This document shows, in pieces, positions 1-4,980 of a stretch of DNA of 5,961 nucleotides. Both the position numbers and the translations under genes were made by a program. Source of the stretch: Burkholderiales bacterium (lineage in GTDB: Bacteria > Pseudomonadota > Gammaproteobacteria > Burkholderiales > Burkholderiaceae_E); the NCBI GenBank assembly GCA_027489195.1, contig JAIYAG010000651.1, positions 1-5,961 on the forward strand, read 5' to 3'. The notes below the pieces were generated by a model that worked only from the letters and a program-made list of their open reading frames with translations, was not told where the DNA came from and searched no databases. Each line of letters begins with the position of its first letter. Position 1 is the first letter of the stretch.

Positions 1-130
1 CGCCTCGCGCTGGGAAGAGGTGGTGGTGCGCTGGCGGCACGCGGGTCATTCGCCGAGCGCCTTCGCGGTGTTCATGGCGCGCGTCTCCAAGCGGGCCGTG
101 CTGCGCAAGCTCGGTCTGAGCAAGTACTGA
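1..130 (+). CDS. C-terminal end of an unidentified protein (5' truncated by window)
   Basis: An open frame enters from the left edge (first full codon at base 2) and ends at TGA 128-130, giving 42 residues. The visible tail starts near ASRWEEVVVRWRHAGH and ends RKLGLSKY. It is basic and partly hydrophobic, with no motif I can assign. Codon usage is strongly GC-ending and matches the genes downstream, which supports a real coding end. Only 34 bases separate its stop from the GTG of the first deacetylase, so co-transcription is likely. By context it probably belongs to the same polysaccharide locus, but no function can be read from this piece. Confidence 0.65.
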   Translation, partial: ASRWEEVVVRWRHAGHSPSAFAVFMARVSKRAVLRKLGLSKY

Positions 131-151
131 GCCGCGGCCCCGCGACACCCC

Positions 152-158
152 GGAGAGG
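152..158 (+). promoter_or_regulatory. Ribosome binding site for the first deacetylase (decides GTG start)
   Basis: GGAGAGG lies six bases before the GTG at 165. It is the best Shine-Dalgarno match ahead of any gene in the window, and it favours GTG 165 over the in-frame GTG 171 and ATG 177. The other genes have weak sites and seem to rely partly on translational coupling. Confidence 0.6.
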
Positions 159-164
159 CCGCCC

Positions 165-1031
165 GTGCACGTGCCGATGGTGCTGATGTACCACGCGATC
201 GCCGAGCCGTGCTCGGCGCTCGAGGCGAGCTACACCACGCCCGAGGCCGAGTTCGCGCAGCAGATGGCGTGGCTCGCGCAGTGGGGCTACACCGGCATCG
301 ACGTCGCCACGCTCGAGCACAGCGTGCGCGAGGGCCGGCCGCTGCCCGAGCGCTCGGTGGTCATCACCTTCGACGACGGCTACACCTGCCTGCACGATGT
401 CGCGTGGCCGATCCTCGAGCGCCACGGCTTCGGCGCGACGGTGTTCCTGATCGCCGGCAAGCTCGGCGGCGTCAACGACCACGACGCCGACCACGGCCTG
501 GTGCCGCGACGCATCCTCGATCACGCGCAGGTCCGCAGCCTGGTGGCGCGCGGCCTGGACATCGGCTCGCACACCACGACCCACCCCGACCTGCTCGCCC
601 TCGACGCGGCCGCCCTCGAGCGCGAGATCGGTGGCTCGCGCCGGCTGCTGCGCGAGGCCTTCGGCGTGCCGGTCGACGCCTTCGCCTATCCGCGCGGACG
701 CTTCGACCGCGGCGTGCGCGATGCGGTCGAGGCCGCCGGCTACCGCTGGGCGTTCTCGACGATCGCCGGGCGCAACACCGGCCTCGAGGATCCGCTGCTG
801 GTGAGGCGTGCGCAGCTCGGCAGCGGGCACGACCGCGCCGAGTTCGAGACGAAGGTGCGCCACGGCGACCTGCGGCTGAAGCTGGCGCGCGCCGCGCTCG
901 GACGCCGCGTCCGCGCGATGCGGGCCCGGCTGCGCGGCGAGGACCCGATGGACTCGATGGTCGCCTCGGGCTCGCCGATGCGCGCTCGCGGCGTCGCGCC
1001 CGCCCCCCAGGACGACAGAAGCCCTTCATGA
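165..1031 (+). CDS. NodB-type polysaccharide deacetylase (carbohydrate esterase 4 family)
   Basis: Predicted metal-dependent deacetylase of 288 residues that removes acetyl groups from N-acetylated (or O-acetylated) sugars. The NodB-fold motifs are present in order: MYH at 8-10 in the first strand; TFDDG at 68-72, with D70 the likely base and D71 a metal ligand; SHTTTH at 135-140, with H136 and H140 completing the metal site; AYPRG at 174-178; and GYRWAFST at 192-199. No signal peptide or membrane segment is visible, so it probably acts in the cytoplasm, as the family members NodB and ArnD do. After about residue 234 the domain gives way to a very basic, probably helical stretch (237-257) and a low-complexity tail. 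The GTG start is chosen from a GGAGAGG six bases upstream. Its stop overlaps the next gene's start (ATGA), implying coupled translation with that glycosyltransferase. The exact substrate is unknown. Family call is firm; pathway role is inferred. Confidence 0.9.
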   Translation: MHVPMVLMYHAIAEPCSALEASYTTPEAEFAQQMAWLAQWGYTGIDVATLEHSVREGRPLPERSVVITFDDGYTCLHDVAWPILERHGFGATVFLIAGKLGGVNDHDADHGLVPRRILDHAQVRSLVARGLDIGSHTTTHPDLLALDAAALEREIGGSRRLLREAFGVPVDAFAYPRGRFDRGVRDAVEAAGYRWAFSTIAGRNTGLEDPLLVRRAQLGSGHDRAEFETKVRHGDLRLKLARAALGRRVRAMRARLRGEDPMDSMVASGSPMRARGVAPAPQDDRSPS

Positions 1032-2218
1032 TCGTCACGAGCCCGAGCGGGGCCTCGACCGGGTCCCCGATCCCGCAGCCCGCCACCCGACCGCTGAAGG
1101 TCGTCGGCATCTTTCCGGCCTTCGATCCGGCGATCAACGAGCTCGCCATGGTCTGGCGCGACCTCGCCGCACGCGGCCTGGTCGAGTGCCGGATGATCGG
1201 CGCCGCGACCGACGTGCTCAAGGGCAGCAACGCCGCGTCGCTGTCCGCCGAGTTCCCGAACATGTCGATCCGGCGCTTCGTCGGCGACTCCGGGGACGAC
1301 ACCGCGAGCGCCGACCTGATCGAATGGGCCGCGGCCCTGCAGCCCGACGTGATCGTGTGCGAGATCGAGTCCACGGTCGTCGTCGGACGACGCGTGCAGC
1401 GCCTCGCGCCCGCGCCGATCCTGCTGCACGTGGAGCACTGGTTCGAGTCGCGTGCGCTGCCGCGCCGCTACCACCTGGGCATCCCGATGCTGCGCGACCC
1501 GGTCCAGGCGCTGTGGCGCGGCTGGTTCGGGCGCCAGGCCGATGCGGTGATGATCGCCAACCCCCTCGAGCGCCCGGCGATCCAGGCCGGCGGCGAGCGC
1601 TACGCGTACGCGCCCTGGCCGCATCCGCCGGCGGCGGGCGCCGAGCCCGCGCCGCGGGCCGGCCGTGATCTGGACCGCGTGATCTACATCGGCTCGATGT
1701 CGCGCTGGAAGGCGGTCGAGACCCTGGTGGCGAACGTCGAGCGACTGCTCGAGACAGTACCCGAGGCCACCGCGACCATCGTCGGGCCGCCGACCGACGC
1801 CACCGCACGCGAGGCGCTCGCGCGGCTCGACCGGTGGGGCCCCGAGCGGCTGCTGCGGCTGCCCCGTCTGCCGCGCGAGGCGGCGCTCGAGGCGATCCGC
1901 GGTGCACTCTGCGTGATCGCGCCCAGCGGCTCGATGGGCTGGGGCCAGATCGGCGACGCCTGGAACGCCGGCACGCCGGTGATCGGCGTCGCACGCTTCT
2001 ACGACCTCGACCCCGATCGCAATGCGCTGGTGGCCGGCGACCCGGATGCCTTCGTCGCCCGCTACCGCCAGCTGCGTGCCGACGCAGCCCTCTGGGACCG
2101 TCTGTCCGCCGAAGGCCTGCGCACCGTGCGCGACGGCCACTCGATCCGCGCGGTCGGCGATGCGGTGATGTCCGGTCTGCACCGGACGCTGCGGCTGCAG
2201 CGCACCCGCCGGGCCTGA
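1028..2218 (+). CDS. GT-B fold glycosyltransferase, GT4-like with divergent EX7E motif
   Basis: Protein of 396 residues, a usual size for a GT-B glycosyltransferase that transfers a sugar from a nucleotide donor onto a growing glycan. After a Ser/Pro/Thr-rich lead (1-21) the first Rossmann strand is RPLKVVGIFP (21-30). The N-terminal domain includes LQPDVIVCEIES (104-115) and ILLHVEHWFE (131-140). The C-terminal domain opens with RVIYIGSMSRWKAVETL (217-233), whose K228 sits where GT4 enzymes carry a phosphate-binding Lys, then IVGPP (251-255). The donor-site segment PSGSMGWGQIGDAWNAGTPVIG (299-320) resembles the GT4 EX7E region, but the two glutamates appear as Ser/Met and Asp310. ATG 1028 overlaps the deacetylase stop as ATGA. 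The ribosome site is poor, which fits translational coupling. No membrane segment is seen. Donor and acceptor sugars cannot be named. It might instead be a member of a small unclassified GT-B group. Confidence 0.82.
   Translation: MIVTSPSGASTGSPIPQPATRPLKVVGIFPAFDPAINELAMVWRDLAARGLVECRMIGAATDVLKGSNAASLSAEFPNMSIRRFVGDSGDDTASADLIEWAAALQPDVIVCEIESTVVVGRRVQRLAPAPILLHVEHWFESRALPRRYHLGIPMLRDPVQALWRGWFGRQADAVMIANPLERPAIQAGGERYAYAPWPHPPAAGAEPAPRAGRDLDRVIYIGSMSRWKAVETLVANVERLLETVPEATATIVGPPTDATAREALARLDRWGPERLLRLPRLPREAALEAIRGALCVIAPSGSMGWGQIGDAWNAGTPVIGVARFYDLDPDRNALVAGDPDAFVARYRQLRADAALWDRLSAEGLRTVRDGHSIRAVGDAVMSGLHRTLRLQRTRRA
2170..2187 (+). repeat. Perfect inverted repeat (7-bp arms, 4-nt loop) in the 3' end of the first glycosyltransferase
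   Basis: GTCCGGT and ACCGGAC flank the loop CTGC. All seven pairs are perfect and a flanking T-G wobble could extend the stem. It lies inside the coding sequence about 30 bases before the stop and has no T run after it. It could shape mRNA decay or processing at the operon break, or be a chance result of the high GC content. Confidence 0.35.
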
Positions 2219-2219
2219 T

Positions 2220-2238
2220 CCCCGGGGGCCGCGGCCCC
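2220..2238 (+). terminator. GC-rich palindromes directly after the first glycosyltransferase stop; possible weak or Rho-assisted terminator
   Basis: An 8-bp palindrome (CCCCGGGG, 2220-2227) overlaps a 14-bp perfect palindrome (2225-2238, centre CCGCGG). As RNA the latter could fold as a 5-bp stem with loop CGCG. It begins two bases after the TGA at 2216-2218. There is no U tract, so this is not a standard intrinsic terminator. The position suits a 3' end for the upstream transcript, but the call is tentative. Confidence 0.3.
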
Positions 2239-2261
2239 GTCACGGCGCTCGCCCACCGCAC

Positions 2262-2329
2262 GGCCGCAGGCCGCGCGACCGCTCTCCGCGTTCCGCTGTC
2301 CGCTCTCGGCCCCTCTCGGGCCGCAGGCC
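2262..2329 (+). repeat. Pair of 11-bp direct repeats in the intergenic gap
   Basis: GGCCGCAGGCC occurs at 2262-2272 and again at 2319-2329. Between them lies a pyrimidine-rich stretch with CCGCTCTC at 2279-2286 and 2300-2307 and the near copy CCGCTGTC at 2293-2300. The function is unknown. In so GC-rich a region this may be low complexity rather than a designed element. Confidence 0.3.
2307..2323 (+). terminator. Second intergenic hairpin (6-bp perfect stem, 5-nt loop), possible terminator or attenuator
   Basis: CGGCCC (2307-2312) and GGGCCG (2318-2323) pair perfectly around the loop CTCTC. It lies about 90 bases past the first glycosyltransferase stop and about 190 bases before the second deacetylase start. 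No T run follows. Together with the dyad at 2225-2238 it makes the front half of this gap a plausible transcript end. Confidence 0.3.
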
Positions 2330-2417
2330 TCGCCATGCGCGTCGACCGCTTTCCCCCGAGGCGGATTCCGATCCATGCGTGGCACCCATCCGCGTGGCTG
2401 AGCGGGCCGACATGTCT

Positions 2418-2446
2418 TCGACACAAACCGTAGAAAAGCGTGAAAA
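2418..2446 (+). promoter_or_regulatory. Candidate sigma-70-type promoter for the second deacetylase/glycosyltransferase unit
   Basis: TCGACA at 2418-2423 matches the -35 consensus TTGACA at five of six positions. Seventeen bases later TGAAAA (2441-2446) matches only three of six -10 positions. The call rests mainly on context: this is a conspicuous A-rich patch (about 2415-2450) in an otherwise very GC-rich window, in a 294-bp gap, 67 bases before the ATG at 2513. A palindrome GACATGTC at 2409-2416 abuts the -35 box and could be an operator. No start site is proven. Confidence 0.3.
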
Positions 2447-2512
2447 AATCGCTCCGCCGCGGAAGTGGTCGCGCACAGGATCGTGAACCAACGTGACACA
2501 TTCGGGAACGCC

Positions 2513-3493
2513 ATGACCACCGACACGATCGCCCGGCAAGCCAAGCGCGTCGTCAGACGCGGCCTGCGCCAGGTGGCCAACGCGCTCGACCGTCCGACGC
2601 TGGTCCTGATCTACCACCGCGTGACGACCCTGCAGACCGACCCCCAGCAGCTCGCGGTCGGCCCGGAGCATTTCCGGGCGCAGCTGCGCTGGCTCAAGCG
2701 CCACTACCGGATCGACCGCTTCGAGGCACCGGCCGCGGACGACGGCCGCCGCTCGGTGGTGATCACCTTCGACGACGGCTATGCGGACAACTGCCTCGAG
2801 GCGCTGCCCATCCTCGAGGAAGAAGGCGTGCCGGCGACCTTCTTCGTCAGCACCGGCACGATCGGCACCGACCGCGAGTTCTGGTGGGACGAGCTCGAGC
2901 GCCTGCTGCGCATCGGCGACGGACATCCGCCGCGGATCGACCTGCCGCTGGGCGACGCACGCTTCGCGGCGCCCACCGCCACTGCCGCCGAGCGCATCGC
3001 CGTCTACGACGCGCTGCATCCGCGCGTGAAGGCGCTCGGGCCGGCGGCACGCGAGGCCTTCCTGGCAGCGCTCGCGCAGTGGTCCGGGCGCGGTGCCGCG
3101 GGCCGGCCGACGCACCGGCCGATGACCGTCGACGAGCTGCGCCGGCTCGCCGCGAGCCCGTGGGTCACCATCGGCGCGCACACCGACACGCACACCTGCC
3201 TGTCGCGGCTCTCGCCGCGCGAGCAGCTCGAGGACATCGCGGTCTCGCGCCGCAAGCTCGAGGCCTGGATCGGCCGGCCGGTCACCGTGTTCTCGTACCC
3301 GTTCGGCGGCAGCCACGACATCGACGAGGCCTCGGTCCAGGCCTGCGTCGACATCGGCTTCGCGCGCGTCGCCGCGAACTGGCCGGGTACGCTGCACCGC
3401 TGGACCGACTCGCTGCAGATCCCGCGCTGCCTGGTGCGCGACTGGCCCGCGGCCGAGTTCGCCGAGCGCCTCGACGGGTTCTGGCTCGAATGA
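2513..3493 (+). CDS. NodB-type polysaccharide deacetylase, longer form with insertion (carbohydrate esterase 4 family)
   Basis: Protein of 326 residues, predicted to deacetylate a sugar in a polysaccharide precursor. A basic amphipathic-looking N-terminal segment (8-20) precedes the first strand LVLIYHRV (30-37). Catalytic motifs: TFDDGY at 85-90, with D87 the likely base and D88 a metal ligand; HTDTH at 223-227, supplying the two metal histidines; SYPFGG at 261-266; and LQIPR at 301-305. Between the first two motifs is an insert of about 100 residues beginning FWWDELERLL (123-132), absent from the shorter deacetylase upstream. That extended form is familiar in deacetylases of glycosyltransferase clusters. 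No signal peptide is seen, so cytoplasmic action is likely. ATG 2513 is preferred: GGGA lies five bases upstream, while in-frame GTGs at 2465 and 2483 have poor sites. Its stop overlaps the next gene as ATGA. The two deacetylases are clearly divergent and probably act on different residues or intermediates (inference). Confidence 0.9.
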   Translation: MTTDTIARQAKRVVRRGLRQVANALDRPTLVLIYHRVTTLQTDPQQLAVGPEHFRAQLRWLKRHYRIDRFEAPAADDGRRSVVITFDDGYADNCLEALPILEEEGVPATFFVSTGTIGTDREFWWDELERLLRIGDGHPPRIDLPLGDARFAAPTATAAERIAVYDALHPRVKALGPAAREAFLAALAQWSGRGAAGRPTHRPMTVDELRRLAASPWVTIGAHTDTHTCLSRLSPREQLEDIAVSRRKLEAWIGRPVTVFSYPFGGSHDIDEASVQACVDIGFARVAANWPGTLHRWTDSLQIPRCLVRDWPAAEFAERLDGFWLE

Positions 3494-4821
3494 AGGTCCT
3501 CCACGTCTCGGCGGCGGACACGGCGGGCGGGGCCGCGCGCGCCGCACTGCGGCTGCATCGCGCGCTGCTCGCCGCGGGCCACGACAGCTCGGTGCTCGTG
3601 CGCAACAAGCGCTCTGACGCCCCCGGCGTCGTGGCGCCGCTGGGCCGCGTCGGGCGCCGGCTCGCGCACTGGCGCGCGCTGGCCGGCGAGCGGCTCTCCG
3701 GGCTGCTGCAGGACCCGGCGAGCCCGAGCCACCGCTCGCTGAACCTGCTGCCTTCGCAGGGCCTGCTCGCAGCCATCGAACGCAGCGACGCCGACGTGGT
3801 GAACCTGCACTGGATCGCCGGCGAGACGATGTCGATCGAGGACATCGGTCGACTGCGCAAGCCGGTGGTCTGGACGCTGCACGACATGTGGGCGTTCTGC
3901 GGCGCCGAGCACGTCGCGCCCGATGCATCCGACGCGCGCTGGCGCACCGGCTACCGCGCCGGCGACCGCCCGGCCGGCTCGGGCGGCCTGGACATCGACC
4001 GCTGGACCTGGCGTCGCAAGCACCTGGCCTGGCGCACGCCGATGCACATCGTCTGCCCGAGCGGCTGGCTGGCCGACTGCGCGGCGCAGAGCGCACTGAT
4101 GCGCGGCTGGCCGGTGAGCGTGGTGCCGAACGTGCTCGAGACCGATCGCTTCGCGCCGCGCGAGCGCCATGCCGCCCGGGCCGAGCTCGGTCTGCCGCAG
4201 GACGCCGTCCTGGTGCTGTTCGGCGCCTGGGGCGGCACGGGCGATCCCAACAAGGGCTTCGACCTGCTGCAGGCGGCCCTGAGGGCGCTGGCAGAGCGCT
4301 ACCGCGGCACCCGACCGATCGCCTGCGTGGTGATCGGCGGCAGCGACACCGACGACGGCCTGCAGGACGGGCCCTTCCCGGTCCACCGGTTCGGCCACGT
4401 CGGCTGCGACGAGCGCCTGGCGACGCTGTACGCGGCGGCCGACGTCACCGTCGTGCCCTCGCGGATCGAGAACCTGCCGCAGATGGCCACCGAGGCGCTG
4501 TCCAGCGGCTGCCCGGTCGCGGGCTTTCGCACCGGCGGCATCCCCGAAGCCGTCGAGGACGGTGTCTGCGGACGGCTCGTGGCGCCCTACGACGCGACGG
4601 CCCTGGCCGACGGGATCGCCTGGATCGTCGCCGACCCGGCCCGCCATGCGGCGCTCCGCGAAGCCGCCCGCCTCCGGGCGCTCTCGCGCTGGGAGGCCAC
4701 ACGCGTGCTGCCGCGCTACCTGGCCTGCTACCAGTCGGCGATCGAGGACCGCCAGGGCCGGCATCCGATGACGGCGCAGCACATCGGGTCGATCGGCCGC
4801 TCGCGCGCCCTGCCCGGCTGA
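3490..4821 (+). CDS. Glycosyltransferase family 4 protein
   Basis: Protein of 443 residues with a full GT-B/GT4 architecture, transferring a sugar from a nucleotide donor with retention of configuration. N-terminal domain: MKVLHVSAADTAGGAARAAL with the glycine-rich loop at 13-14, then LNLLPSQGLL (84-93), DVVNLHW (102-108) and VVWTLHDMWAFCGAEH (126-141). This LHDMW-type block is typical of GT4 enzymes similar to the colanic-acid transferase WcaC. C-terminal domain: VVPNVLETDRF (211-221), LFGAWGGTGDPNKGFDLL (243-260) with K255 at the phosphate-binding site, and a canonical EX7E in SRIENLPQMATEALSSG, where E327 and E335 are the pair. GGIPEAVEDGVCG (349-361) follows. The tail after about 415 is extra and weakly conserved in appearance. 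The start overlaps the deacetylase stop (ATGA), so the pair is probably translated together. No membrane helix is seen. Donor and acceptor cannot be deduced; wcaC-like is a resemblance, not an assignment. Confidence 0.92.
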   Translation: MKVLHVSAADTAGGAARAALRLHRALLAAGHDSSVLVRNKRSDAPGVVAPLGRVGRRLAHWRALAGERLSGLLQDPASPSHRSLNLLPSQGLLAAIERSDADVVNLHWIAGETMSIEDIGRLRKPVVWTLHDMWAFCGAEHVAPDASDARWRTGYRAGDRPAGSGGLDIDRWTWRRKHLAWRTPMHIVCPSGWLADCAAQSALMRGWPVSVVPNVLETDRFAPRERHAARAELGLPQDAVLVLFGAWGGTGDPNKGFDLLQAALRALAERYRGTRPIACVVIGGSDTDDGLQDGPFPVHRFGHVGCDERLATLYAAADVTVVPSRIENLPQMATEALSSGCPVAGFRTGGIPEAVEDGVCGRLVAPYDATALADGIAWIVADPARHAALREAARLRALSRWEATRVLPRYLACYQSAIEDRQGRHPMTAQHIGSIGRSRALPG

Positions 4822-4856
4822 GCCCGGCAGCGTGCGCGCCGCGCCGCCGTCGGAGC

Positions 4857-4897
4857 CCGCCCGCAATGGCTGGGAACGTGAGCGATTGCGCGGGCGG
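4857..4897 (+). repeat. Imperfect inverted repeat between the GT4 and GT14 genes
   Basis: CCGCCCGC (4857-4864) pairs perfectly with GCGGGCGG (4890-4897). The stem continues as AAT (4865-4867) with ATT (4885-4887) after a two-base bulge, around a 17-base loop. It lies 35 bases after the GT4 stop and has no trailing T run. It could slow transcription or stabilise an mRNA end, or mark a partial break between the GT4 and GT14 genes. Evidence is structural only. Confidence 0.3.
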
Positions 4898-4926
4898 TGT
4901 GCCCCAGGCGCGCTACGCTAGAGGCC

Positions 4927-4980
4927 ATGCAGACCGGCCTCGCGCCGCGTTCCTTTCCTCCCGGGTCGACAGCACGATGA
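4927..4980 (+). CDS. Possible 17-codon upstream ORF coupled to the GT14 gene
   Basis: ATG 4927 opens a 17-codon frame (MQTGLAPRSFPPGSTAR) that ends at TGA 4978-4980, overlapping the GT14 start at 4977 as ATGA. The same overlap joins both deacetylase/glycosyltransferase pairs in this window. AGAGG at 4920-4924 precedes it but is only two bases from the ATG, closer than usual. The GT14 gene itself has no clear ribosome site, so ribosomes ending here could restart on it. It may equally be chance. The peptide has no recognisable function. Confidence 0.2.
   Translation: MQTGLAPRSFPPGSTAR

Noticed and set aside
740..2182. Long minus-strand open frame (480 codons) opposite the first deacetylase and glycosyltransferase
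   Set aside because: The plus-strand proteins here have clear family motifs. The antisense product is Arg/Ala/Gly-rich with no motif, as expected opposite GC-ending codons.
2384..2400. TGGCAC as a sigma-54 -24 element in the intergenic gap
   Set aside because: No TTGC-type -12 element follows at the required distance.
1834..2433. Plus-strand open frame running from the first glycosyltransferase into the gap, possibly a small gene
   Set aside because: It lies mostly inside the glycosyltransferase gene in another frame, its product is Arg/Pro/Ala-rich, and it has no motif or ribosome site.
2465..2512. Earlier GTG starts (2465, 2483) for the second deacetylase
   Set aside because: They would add 16 or 10 residues without family resemblance and have poorly placed ribosome sites. 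ATG 2513 has GGGA at five bases.
2240..4096. Minus-strand open frame of 618 codons across the intergenic gap and second deacetylase
   Set aside because: It runs antisense to motif-bearing genes, its translation is low-complexity and arginine-rich, and it would cover the likely promoter region.
3004..4866. Minus-strand open frame of 620 codons opposite the GT4 gene
   Set aside because: Shadow of a high-GC gene. The plus-strand frame carries the canonical GT4 motifs and the antisense product shows none.
4886..4919. TTGCGC and TACGCT as a promoter before the GT14-like gene
   Set aside because: The spacing is about 22 bases, too long for sigma-70, and each box matches poorly.
4866..4976. In-frame ATG 4866 as an earlier start for the GT14-like gene
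   Set aside because: The added 37 residues look like translated non-coding sequence, pass through the 4857-4897 hairpin, and precede an N-terminus that already matches the family start.
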